A program made the position numbers and the translations under genes. 5,512 bases of DNA, from NCBI GenBank assembly GCA_903904495.1, contig CAIVCU010000190.1:1-5512 (forward strand), in the 5' to 3' direction. This document shows positions 1 to 5,512 of this stretch, in pieces; positions within the stretch are counted from its first letter, which is position 1, and each line of letters opens with the position of its first letter. A model generated the notes under the pieces. It did no database searches. It saw only the letters and a program-made list of their open reading frames with translations, and was not told where the DNA came from. The stretch is from an uncultured Chlorobiaceae bacterium. Its GTDB lineage: Bacteria; Bacteroidota; Chlorobiia; Chlorobiales; Chlorobiaceae.

Positions 1-110
1 GCTGCTGCTGGAGCTTCTGCTTTTGCTGCTGCTGGAGCTGCTGCTGCTGCTGCTGCTGGAGCTGCTTTTGCTGCTGCTTTGTCAGCTGCTTTGTCAGCTG
101 CGAAAGAAAC
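1..110. repeat. GCT/GCA triplet-rich tract encoding polyalanine
   Basis: The plus strand carries short runs of GCT separated by GGA, TTT or TCT. The longest run is seven perfect GCT copies at 37-57, with three-copy runs at 1-9 and 25-33. A 12-nt unit (GCAGCTGACAAA on the minus strand) is repeated in tandem at about 81-104, giving A-A-D-K twice. On the coding (minus) strand the tract reads almost entirely as GCA codons. All changes are in multiples of three, so length variation would keep the frame. Confidence 0.75.
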
Positions 111-173
111 ACCACCGAAAATTCCGGAGATAGCAAGTGATACGATAACGCCAGCGATGAAATTCTTTTTCAT
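1..173 (-). CDS. Exported protein with Ala/Lys/Pro-rich N-terminal region (partial, C-terminus outside window)
   Basis: The minus strand is open from an ATG at 173-171 to the window edge, giving 57 complete codons. Residues 1-25 form a classical Sec signal peptide: MKKN positive start, a hydrophobic core at about 5-20 (FIAGVIVSLAISG), and an S-F-A site, with cleavage expected after Ala25. The mature part starts ADKAADKAAAKAAP, followed by seven alanines, a proline, and further Ala/Lys/Glu/Pro residues. Such stretches usually act as flexible linkers in periplasmic proteins, for example before a c-type cytochrome domain, but no domain is visible here and the function cannot be named. The start is preceded by ACAGACAA, with no clear Shine-Dalgarno sequence. 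The ATG is supported by how well the signal peptide fits. It is transcribed divergently from the pirin gene. That the ORF is real is fairly sure; its identity is unknown. Confidence 0.8.
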   Translation of the reverse strand, partial: MKKNFIAGVIVSLAISGIFGGVSFAADKAADKAAAKAAPAAAAAAAPAAAKAEAPAA

Positions 174-204
174 TTGTCTGTAAGTTTGAGTTTGATAATT
201 AATT

Positions 205-227
205 GGAAGCAGGATTATCCTGCTTCC
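205..227 (-). promoter_or_regulatory. Perfect 10-bp hairpin in the leader of the exported-protein gene
   Basis: GGAAGCAGGA at 205-214 is the exact reverse complement of TCCTGCTTCC at 218-227, with a 3-nt loop. It ends 31 nt upstream of the ATG at 173 on the minus strand. Neither side has a run of T, so it does not look like an intrinsic terminator. Possible roles are a 5'-leader stabilising stem, a translational control element or a protein-binding operator. The structure is seen directly; the role is inferred. Confidence 0.5.
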
Positions 228-233
228 TATAAA

Positions 234-264
234 CTAATACGCAGCTTTTGGATTTTTCTTTCAA
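234..264 (-). promoter_or_regulatory. Possible proximal promoter for the exported-protein gene
   Basis: On the minus strand TTGAAA (264-259) is followed after 19 nt by TATTAG (239-234); a 17-nt spacing would give the weaker CGTATT. Transcription would then begin at about 225-229, placing the 205-227 hairpin at the very 5' end of the mRNA. The match is loose and the region is A/T-rich, so this is only a candidate. Confidence 0.2.
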
Positions 265-303
265 TAAATCTTTCCATCTTGCAATTTTTTTTCAGCGCAG
301 GCC

Positions 304-335
304 TTTATATCTATAAAAATACTCCTTTTTTTCAA
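304..335 (-). promoter_or_regulatory. Possible distal promoter for the exported-protein gene
   Basis: On the minus strand TTGAAA (335-330) is followed after 16 nt by TAGATA (313-308), which overlaps TATAAA (309-304). This would start transcription near 300 and give a leader of about 125 nt containing the hairpin. The motif match is moderate at best and competes with the candidate at 234-264. Confidence 0.2.
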
Positions 336-553
336 CTCGCACACAGAAACCCTCAGCACAGAGAAATTCTCGTCTCTTCCTGCGACAACGAACCCCATGA
401 CTACCTCTGCGGAAATGTCTGAACTTTTTCGAATGCATCAAATGCCAATGACGGAAATATTTTTAGCAGCTCATTCGACATCATCGTAACTTATGACAAA
501 GATTTTTCTGAACCGGTCTTCAAGCCTCTGCTCTTTAACCAAAGAAATACACA

Positions 554-1411
554 ATGGCTGCCCCAAGAAAAATTCGCAACGTTTTTAAAAGCACACCAAC
601 CATAGAAGGTGCGGGTGTTTACCTGAAACGCGCTTTCGGCTTCACCGAGGCTCCACTTTTCGACCCTTTTCTGCTCCTCGATGATTTTCGTTCCAACAAT
701 CCTGCGGATTACCTCAAAGGATTCCCATGGCATCCGCATCGTGGGATTGAAACGATAACCTATATGCTTGATGGCAACGTCAAACATGGAGACAGTATCG
801 GAAACCAGGGTGTGATCTCTGCCGGTGCGGTTCAGTGGATGACTGCCGGCAGCGGCATCATTCATCAGGAAATGCCGTTTGGCAACGAGCATGGAAAGAT
901 GGGAGGATTCCAGCTATGGGCAAACCTTCCTGCTTCTCAAAAAATGAATCAGCCACGCTACCGGGACATTACTCCTGATCGTATCCCGAAAATCCAGCTT
1001 GAAAACGGTGTTGAAATCCAGATTATCTGTGGTACTATCGGCCAGACAAATGGCCCCGTCAACGACATTGCCATCGATCCGAATTATCTCGATATTACTA
1101 TACCTCCCGGAATATCCTATACCCATCACCTCACAACAGGTTACACCGCTTTCGCATACATTATCGCAGGTCAAGGAGTATTCTGTCATCAGGATGAACT
1201 ATACTCCAACGAAACCCTGATTCTTTTTGATGATGGCGACACCGTAAAAGTGACTACTGAAGATAGCCCAGTAAGATTTCTGCTTATCTCCGGCAAGCCA
1301 CTGAACGAACCAATCGCCTGGCAAGGTCCCATCGTAATGAACACTCAGGCAGAACTTTCCAGGGCATTTCGGGAGTACCAGAATGGCACTTTTCTGAAAC
1401 AAACCAGATGA
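554..1411 (+). CDS. Pirin family bicupin protein (possible quercetin 2,3-dioxygenase-like)
   Basis: A 285-residue protein with the full pirin layout: an N-terminal cupin (about 20-125) and a C-terminal cupin-like domain (about 175-270). The family signature WHPHRGIETITYMLDG lies at 59-74 and HQEMP at 104-108. The four metal ligands expected from human pirin and E. coli YhhW are present as His60, His62, His104 and Glu106, so the N-terminal iron site should be intact. Bacterial pirins are cytoplasmic metal-binding proteins; some show quercetinase activity in vitro, and others have been proposed to modulate metabolic enzymes or stress responses. The natural substrate cannot be read from sequence. 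The ATG at 554 is the first start after an in-frame stop at 536-538. The preceding ATACACA is not a Shine-Dalgarno site. The stop overlaps the next gene's start (ATGA at 1408-1411), implying co-transcription and coupling. No frameshift is seen. Confidence 0.95.
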   Translation: MAAPRKIRNVFKSTPTIEGAGVYLKRAFGFTEAPLFDPFLLLDDFRSNNPADYLKGFPWHPHRGIETITYMLDGNVKHGDSIGNQGVISAGAVQWMTAGSGIIHQEMPFGNEHGKMGGFQLWANLPASQKMNQPRYRDITPDRIPKIQLENGVEIQIICGTIGQTNGPVNDIAIDPNYLDITIPPGISYTHHLTTGYTAFAYIIAGQGVFCHQDELYSNETLILFDDGDTVKVTTEDSPVRFLLISGKPLNEPIAWQGPIVMNTQAELSRAFREYQNGTFLKQTR

Positions 1412-2016
1412 AAACCAAAGTCCTGAAAGGATTATCCCTATGCTCTGCCTTGCTGGCACTTTATTCAGGGTTTTTATTGCTGCAGGAAAAGGTTTCAGGA
1501 GAAGCTTACAAGGCAGCTTTTGCCGCTATGGAATCATATCGATTGCAACATCCCGAAGAGCATCCCCGTTTTCTGGCTGTGATTGATTACTCAAAGCCCT
1601 CATACCTGAAACGTATGGCTGTCATAAATCTGAAAAACGGGGACCAGACATTTTACCTGACAGCACACGGATTATATTCCGGGACTCTCTATGCAACACG
1701 ATTTTCAAATGCACCTGAATCAGGCATGAGCAGCCTTGGGCTCTATAAAACACTCGGAGTATACAACGGAATACACGGAAAAGCGATACGTCTTGCCGGC
1801 CTGGATCCGGAGATGAACAGCAATGCTTTCAACCGCGATATCGTCCTGCATTCGGCGGATTATGTTTCCCTGAACTTTATCCTTATAAATCTTTTTACAT
1901 TCAACGGTCCAATGATCGGCAGAAGTCGCGGATGCTTTGTCGTGCCACTGCAGGATATTGATGATGTTTCGCAAAAGCTCAATCAGGGAGCTTTTCTTTA
2001 TGCCTGGACAGAATAA
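1408..2016 (+). CDS. Exported murein L,D-transpeptidase-like protein (YkuD_2 family)
   Basis: A 202-residue protein with one hydrophobic N-terminal segment at about 8-25 after a basic start (MKTK), acting as a signal peptide or membrane anchor, so the catalytic part should be in the periplasm. The body matches the YkuD_2 (murein L,D-transpeptidase catalytic domain) layout: AVIDYSKPSYLKRMAVINL (57-75), TAHGLYSGTLYATRFSN (85-101), SSLGLY (108-113), then HSADYVS (148-154) and RSRGCFVVP (172-180). The likely nucleophile is Cys176 with His148 as partner. Family members more often read HGADYVS and SWGCPA, so Ser149, Arg174 and Phe177 are departures, although Cys and His are kept. The expected role is cross-linking or trimming peptidoglycan peptides through a thioacyl-enzyme, but activity is inferred. 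The start overlaps the pirin stop by four bases and has no Shine-Dalgarno site, so translation probably depends on pirin. A strong palindrome follows the stop. Confidence 0.85.
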   Translation: MKTKVLKGLSLCSALLALYSGFLLLQEKVSGEAYKAAFAAMESYRLQHPEEHPRFLAVIDYSKPSYLKRMAVINLKNGDQTFYLTAHGLYSGTLYATRFSNAPESGMSSLGLYKTLGVYNGIHGKAIRLAGLDPEMNSNAFNRDIVLHSADYVSLNFILINLFTFNGPMIGRSRGCFVVPLQDIDDVSQKLNQGAFLYAWTE

Positions 2017-2031
2017 TCCTTAACATTATCT

Positions 2032-2077
2032 CTATAAACGATGAAAGCCCGGATATCCGGGCTTTCATCGTTTATAG
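2032..2077. terminator. Bidirectional terminator: perfect 46-nt palindrome
   Basis: The left arm at 2032-2054 and the right arm at 2055-2077 are exact reverse complements, 23 bp without a mismatch. The core is AAAGCCCGG-ATAT-CCGGGCTTT, a G/C stem flanked by A on one side and T on the other, as in symmetric intrinsic terminators. It lies 15 nt after the transpeptidase stop and 14 nt beyond the icd stop, between convergent genes, where one element can end both transcripts. The T-run is short (TTT, then CATCGTTTA), so efficiency is uncertain. The complete symmetry would also suit a dimeric DNA-binding protein. Confidence 0.75.
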
Positions 2078-2091
2078 CACTGAAAAACTTA

Positions 2092-4317
2092 TCAGAGGGC
2101 ATCAATAATCGCGTTCAATGTCGAACTTGGACGCATAGCCTTTATGGTAAGGACTTCATCTACGTGATAGTACCCGCCCATATCTACCGGTTTACCCTGT
2201 GCAGCAATCAGCTCCTCATTGATTTTTGCCTCATTATCACCAAGCTGCGTGGCAACTGCAGCAAAACGAGCCTGCAGTTCCTGATCTTGGGACTGCTGAG
2301 CCAATGCCTGTGCCCAGTAGAGAGCCAGATAAAAATGGCTTCCCCTGTTATCAATCTGACCTACCTTACGTGCAGGTGACTTATCGTTATCAAGGAATTT
2401 ACCGATAGCCTGATCGAGTGTCTCTGCCAGAACCTTTGCTTTATCATTACTGAATGCCTGAGCAATATGTTCCAATGAAGCAGCAATCGCTGAAAATTCA
2501 CCCAGAGAATCCCATCTCAGATAACCCTCTTTCTGAAACTGCTGAACATGCTTTGGAGCGGAGCCACCTGCACCGGTCTCAAACAAACCGCCACCGTTCA
2601 TCAGTGGAACAACGGAAAGCATCTTTGCGCTGGTACCAAGTTCAATAATCGGAAACAGATCGGTAAGGTAGTCACGCAATACATTACCGGTGACAGAGAT
2701 CGTATCCTTTCCGGCTCTGATCCTTTCCAGTGAGAAGCGCATTGCCTCAACCGGAGTCAGGATACGGATATCCAGTCCAGTGGTGTCATGATCCTTAAGA
2801 TACAGGGAAACTTTTTTAATAATCTCGGCATCATGGCCCCTTTTGCTATCCAACCAGAAAACGGCAGGCGCACCAGTGATTCTTGCCCTGTTGACAGCAA
2901 GCTTTACCCAGTCGCGTATGGGAGCATCTTTTGCCTGGCACATTCTGAAAATATCACCCTCTTCAACCTTCTGCTCCAGCAAGGTCTTGCCGGTTTCATC
3001 AACAACCCGGATTGTTCCATTTCCAGTGGCGATGAAGGTCTTGTTGTGAGAGCCATACTCTTCAGCCTGCTGAGCCATAAGACCAACATTCGGGACACTT
3101 CCGATTGTGGCGGGATCAAATGCTCCATGTTGTTTACAATCTTCGATGATTGCCTGATACATCGTTGCATAACAACGATCAGGAATCATGGCAATTGTAT
3201 CATGAAGCTTTCCGTCAGCCCCCCACATCTTTCCGGAGTCGCGAACGACAACAGGCATGGATGCATCTACAATAATATCATTAGGCACATGAAGATTGGT
3301 AATCCCCTTGTCTGAGTCAACCATAGCCAATGAGGGCTGGCTGTTGTATACCGCATTGATATCGGCTTCAATTACAGCTCTCTCGGCTTCAGGAAGTTTC
3401 TGGATTTTGGCATAAAGATCACCAAGACCGTTGTTAACGTTCACTCCAAGTTCTTTTATAACCGCAGCATGTTTCTCAAAAACATCTTTATAATAGACGG
3501 TAACTGCATGACCGAACATTACCGGATCTGAAACCTTCATCATGGTAGCTTTCAGATGCAGCGACAACAATAAACCGCTCTCTTTTGCAGCTTGAATCTG
3601 ATCAGCATAAAAACGCCGAAGAGAAGAAACGTTCATTACTGAAGCATCAATAATCTCACCAGGTAATAACGGTGTTTTCTCTTTCAGGACTATATTCTGT
3701 CCATCGCTGCCGACAAACTCGATTGTAACTGTTGCAGCCTTCTCCAGCGTTACTGATTGTTCGCTGCCATAGAAATCACCTGTGTTCATAGATGCAACAT
3801 GTGATTTTGAATCGCTGCTCCATGCCCCCATTTTATGCGGGTGTTTTTTAGCAAAGTTTTTTACGGAAAGCGGGGCCCTTCTATCGGAATTCCCCTCACG
3901 TAATACAGGGTTTACTGCACTTCCGAGAACCTTTGCAAATCTTGTCTGAAGCTCTTTTTCTGCATCGCTTGCCGGTGCCTCAGGATAATCAGGAATCTTA
4001 TAACCCTGATCCTGCAACTCCTTGATGGCTGCTTTCAGCTGGGGAATTGACGCACTGATATTCGGCAGCTTGATAATATTGGCTTCAGGTGTCAAGGCGA
4101 GATCACCTAATTCAGCCAGATAATCAGGAATTTTTTGAGCAGGCGTCAGATTGTCGGGAAAATTTGCAATAATTCGTCCTGCAAGTGAGATATCCCTGGG
4201 TTCAAAATCAATTCCAGTACCTTTGGCAAACGCATTGAGAATGGGAAGAAGGGAGTAGGTTGCCAGTGCAGGAGCCTCATCAATTTTGGTATAAATGATT
4301 TTTGCAGTTTTTGCCAT
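2092..4317 (-). CDS. icd: NADP-dependent isocitrate dehydrogenase, monomeric type
   Basis: A complete 741-residue protein, the usual length for monomeric isocitrate dehydrogenase (about 740). It interconverts isocitrate + NADP+ and 2-oxoglutarate + CO2 + NADPH in the cytoplasm. In Chlorobium the enzyme runs as a carboxylase in the reductive TCA cycle. The typical N-terminus KIIYTKIDEAPALATYSLLP (6-25) and the LREGNSDRRAP block (139-149) are present. Active-site residues known from the Azotobacter vinelandii structure are all found one position later: Ser133, Lys256, Asp351, Tyr421, Arg548, Asp549, His590, Arg601 and Arg650. It is unrelated in fold length to the 400-residue dimeric enzyme. The ATG at 4317 starts the conserved N-terminus; GACCGAG before it is at most a poor ribosome site. 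It converges on the transpeptidase gene with a shared terminator and lies 389 nt downstream of fabI, so it probably has its own promoter. Intact, with no frameshift. Confidence 0.97.
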   Translation of the reverse strand: MAKTAKIIYTKIDEAPALATYSLLPILNAFAKGTGIDFEPRDISLAGRIIANFPDNLTPAQKIPDYLAELGDLALTPEANIIKLPNISASIPQLKAAIKELQDQGYKIPDYPEAPASDAEKELQTRFAKVLGSAVNPVLREGNSDRRAPLSVKNFAKKHPHKMGAWSSDSKSHVASMNTGDFYGSEQSVTLEKAATVTIEFVGSDGQNIVLKEKTPLLPGEIIDASVMNVSSLRRFYADQIQAAKESGLLLSLHLKATMMKVSDPVMFGHAVTVYYKDVFEKHAAVIKELGVNVNNGLGDLYAKIQKLPEAERAVIEADINAVYNSQPSLAMVDSDKGITNLHVPNDIIVDASMPVVVRDSGKMWGADGKLHDTIAMIPDRCYATMYQAIIEDCKQHGAFDPATIGSVPNVGLMAQQAEEYGSHNKTFIATGNGTIRVVDETGKTLLEQKVEEGDIFRMCQAKDAPIRDWVKLAVNRARITGAPAVFWLDSKRGHDAEIIKKVSLYLKDHDTTGLDIRILTPVEAMRFSLERIRAGKDTISVTGNVLRDYLTDLFPIIELGTSAKMLSVVPLMNGGGLFETGAGGSAPKHVQQFQKEGYLRWDSLGEFSAIAASLEHIAQAFSNDKAKVLAETLDQAIGKFLDNDKSPARKVGQIDNRGSHFYLALYWAQALAQQSQDQELQARFAAVATQLGDNEAKINEELIAAQGKPVDMGGYYHVDEVLTIKAMRPSSTLNAIIDAL

Positions 4318-4430
4318 CTCGGTCGTCGTTTTATGTATTTTTAAAAATTAATTGATAACGATACTCCAGAAAGAGGCTCTCACGAGAATCGAACCTTACT
4401 CAGGAAGTCATCCCGATAAAGCCGAAATCA

Positions 4431-4461
4431 TATATAATTATGAAAAACCTCTATTAAACAA
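4431..4461 (-). promoter_or_regulatory. Possible icd promoter
   Basis: On the minus strand TTGTTT (4461-4456) is followed after 19 nt by TATATA (4436-4431). It sits immediately downstream, in the minus direction, of the 4466-4494 hairpin and about 115 nt before the icd start, so a terminator followed by a promoter would fit. The spacing is longer than ideal and the -10 is only a partial match. The opposite strand carries a perfect TATAAT at 4433-4438 but no gene reads from it. Confidence 0.25.
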
Positions 4462-4465
4462 CCAC

Positions 4466-4494
4466 TGCAGGAACTCACCATGTGAGTTCCTGCA
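4466..4494. terminator. Perfect 13-bp hairpin in the fabI-icd gap (possible terminator)
   Basis: TGCAGGAACTCAC at 4466-4478 and GTGAGTTCCTGCA at 4482-4494 are exact reverse complements with a 3-nt CAT loop. On the minus strand it is followed by GTGGTTGTTTAATAG, only modestly T-rich, so intrinsic termination would be weak. It could end a transcript coming from fabI or from an unrecognised small RNA, or be a processing or binding site. The structure is certain; the function is inferred. Confidence 0.4.
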
Positions 4495-4658
4495 ACCGGG
4501 TACATTAAAGGTCAAATTTATTCCTGCTTAAAGCAAAAAAATCATTCAGCTATAAAACCAGCAATATTCATCTTAACTATTCAGGATGCTGTTGCATACA
4601 CAAAAAAGCAACACCAACATTCAATAGCGAGATTACAGATTATAGCTGTTAATAACCA

Positions 4659-4683
4659 GGGAACCTGCTGAAAAATGGTTCCC
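4659..4683 (-). terminator. Candidate fabI terminator hairpin
   Basis: GGGAACC (4659-4665) pairs with GGTTCCC (4677-4683) around an 11-nt loop. It begins 23 nt beyond the fabI stop in the minus direction, the usual place for a terminator. The sequence after the stem on the minus strand is TGGTTATTAACAG, without a true T-run, so the call rests mainly on position and stem. Confidence 0.4.
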
Positions 4684-4706
4684 CGATAAACTCAAATGGC
4701 GGGAAT

Positions 4707-5512
4707 TCACTCATTAAGACCGACCCGGTCTGCAAGATCCTTGTCATTCAATACTTCATGTGCAAGCTTGATCATGGGAATAGTAGCTCCCATTGAACTA
4801 TATCCACCGTCATGAAAGAGGTTCTGCATAGTTACTTTCCTGGAAAGGTCGCTGAGGATGGTCATGGAATATTCAGCACACTCTTCAGCAGAGGCATTTC
4901 CGAGAGGAGACATAAGATCACTGTATTCATACATCTTCTCAAAACCAGGAATGCCGCTTCCGGCTTTTGTATACGTTGGACTTTGTGAAATGGTATTAAT
5001 ACGGACTCGATGTCTTGCAAGCCTTGGTCCATAACTGCGAACAATAGACTCAAGCAAAGACTTTGCATCGCCCATGTCAGAGTAGGTCCAGTAATTTCTC
5101 TGTGAGGCTATATATGAAAGGGCAAGAATGCTGCCTCCATCATTAATCGCCTCGTTCTTCAAAGCATACGAGACAAGACGGTGCAGCGACAATCCCGAGA
5201 CATCAAGGGTCTTCATAAACCACTCGTAATTGAGCTCTTCATAAGGCAGCTGCTTACGAATGTTCTGTGACATTCCGATGGAATGAACAATAAAATCAAC
5301 AGGGCCTAACTTTTCCTTAAGCTCCTTGAAACAGTTATCGACATCTTCATTTTTCGATGCATCACAAACAATCATCGGAGCATTGCCACATAATGCCGAG
5401 AGTTCATCAATATTACCAAAACGCAACGCAGCGGCAACATTAGAAATGGCGATCTCGGCGCCTTCCCTGTATGCATGTAAAGCAATCTGCCAGCCAATAC
5501 TGCTCTCATCAA
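4707..5512 (-). CDS. fabI: Enoyl-[acyl-carrier-protein] reductase, FabI type (N-terminus outside window)
   Basis: The frame is open from the TGA at 4709-4707 to the window edge: 267 codons preceded by two bases. It lacks probably about 15-20 N-terminal residues, including the first cofactor glycines. The visible part begins DESSIGWQIALHAYREGAEI, the dinucleotide-binding stretch of FabI. Counting from that first Asp, ALSYIASQRN holds Tyr133, and Tyr143 and Lys150 form the catalytic Y-x6-K pair (YSDMGDAK, 5084-5061). RINTISQSPTYTKAGSGIPG and the NLFHDGGYSSMG end are typical of Bacteroidota/Chlorobiota FabI. The enzyme reduces trans-2-enoyl-ACP with NAD(P)H, the last step of each fatty acid elongation round, as a cytoplasmic tetramer, and it is the target class of triclosan-like inhibitors. 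A TTG at 5426 is internal and not the start. The tail after GGYSSMG is longer than in E. coli FabI. A candidate terminator follows. Confidence 0.93.
   Translation of the reverse strand, partial: DESSIGWQIALHAYREGAEIAISNVAAALRFGNIDELSALCGNAPMIVCDASKNEDVDNCFKELKEKLGPVDFIVHSIGMSQNIRKQLPYEELNYEWFMKTLDVSGLSLHRLVSYALKNEAINDGGSILALSYIASQRNYWTYSDMGDAKSLLESIVRSYGPRLARHRVRINTISQSPTYTKAGSGIPGFEKMYEYSDLMSPLGNASAEECAEYSMTILSDLSRKVTMQNLFHDGGYSSMGATIPMIKLAHEVLNDKDLADRVGLNE

Larger units (their letters stand above)
174..553. other. Divergent intergenic region without a credible gene
   Basis: This 380-nt stretch separates the divergent exported-protein and pirin genes. A frame beginning with TTG at 174 runs to 422, but it has no recognisable family, lacks a ribosome binding site, and crosses the hairpin at 205-227, so I do not call it. 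The minus-strand frame from 892 down to 491 is the antisense of pirin. The region is rich in A/T runs (about 253-300 and 304-332) and contains promoter-like sequences for the minus-strand gene. I see no convincing sigma-70 promoter for the pirin gene on the plus strand. Confidence 0.6.
4318..4706. other. Long intergenic gap between fabI and icd; no gene seen
   Basis: This 389-nt A/T-rich stretch contains no credible open frame. It holds a hairpin just after the fabI stop (4659-4683), a stronger hairpin in the middle (4466-4494), and promoter-like sequence for icd at about 4431-4461. If that promoter is used, the icd leader would be about 105-110 nt. The part between the two hairpins (about 4495-4658) is unexplained and could simply be spacer, or could hold a small RNA on either strand. 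Confidence 0.6.

Noticed and set aside
1..60. Regular triplet units suggested a CRISPR-like or tandem repeat array.
   Set aside because: There are no unique spacers; the units are alanine codons in a protein frame with a signal peptide.
174..422. An 82-codon plus-strand frame with a hydrophobic middle.
   Set aside because: It has a TTG start, no ribosome site and no known family, and it covers the promoter and leader hairpin of the divergent gene.
491..892. A 133-codon minus-strand frame overlapping the pirin start.
   Set aside because: It is antisense to the pirin metal-binding region, which is clearly conserved coding sequence on the other strand.
2788..3315. A 175-codon plus-strand frame opposite icd.
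   Set aside because: It lies wholly antisense to conserved icd sequence, has no recognisable family and no ribosome site; it is a shadow frame.
4384..4400. On the minus strand GGTTCGATTCTC looks like a tRNA T-loop.
   Set aside because: The flanking bases (TAAGG and CTCGT) do not form a five-pair T-stem, and no acceptor, D or anticodon arm is found around it.
5424..5426. TTG as the start of the FabI frame.
   Set aside because: The frame stays open upstream and encodes DESSIGWQIA, a conserved FabI cofactor-binding segment, so the true start is beyond the window.

Overview
The window looks like chromosomal DNA from a green sulfur bacterium (Chlorobiaceae/Chlorobiota) or a close relative. This is inferred from gene content. 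There is a monomeric 741-residue NADP-type isocitrate dehydrogenase, a form known from Chlorobium, where it works in the reductive TCA cycle. There is also an enoyl-ACP reductase of the Bacteroidota/Chlorobiota FabI type. Base composition is moderate, and none of the four visible start codons has a strong Shine-Dalgarno sequence. No mobile element, CRISPR array, tRNA or rRNA was seen.

Layout, left to right. (1) Positions 1-173, minus strand: the N-terminus of an exported protein with a signal peptide followed by an Ala/Lys/Pro-rich low-complexity stretch; the rest lies outside the window. (2) 174-553: a divergent intergenic region with a perfect 10-bp hairpin in the leader of the minus-strand gene. 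(3) 554-2016, plus strand: a two-gene unit whose reading frames overlap by ATGA, made of a pirin-family bicupin and a small exported YkuD_2-type L,D-transpeptidase-like protein. (4) 2032-2077: a perfect 46-nt palindrome between convergent genes, most simply a bidirectional terminator. (5) 2092-4317, minus strand: the complete icd gene. (6) 4318-4706: a 389-nt gap with two hairpins and a possible icd promoter. (7) 4707-5512, minus strand: fabI, lacking only its N-terminal residues at the window edge.

The two minus-strand enzymes belong to core metabolism: 2-oxoglutarate/isocitrate interconversion and the last step of the fatty acid elongation cycle. The long gap and hairpins between them suggest separate transcription. 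The pirin/transpeptidase pair is probably co-transcribed and translationally coupled, but the families give no obvious shared pathway. I found no convincing novel multi-gene system. The points most worth a second look are the pirin-transpeptidase coupling, the altered active-site surroundings of the transpeptidase, the three strong hairpins (two in gene leaders or gaps, one between convergent genes), and the GCA/GCT triplet tract.
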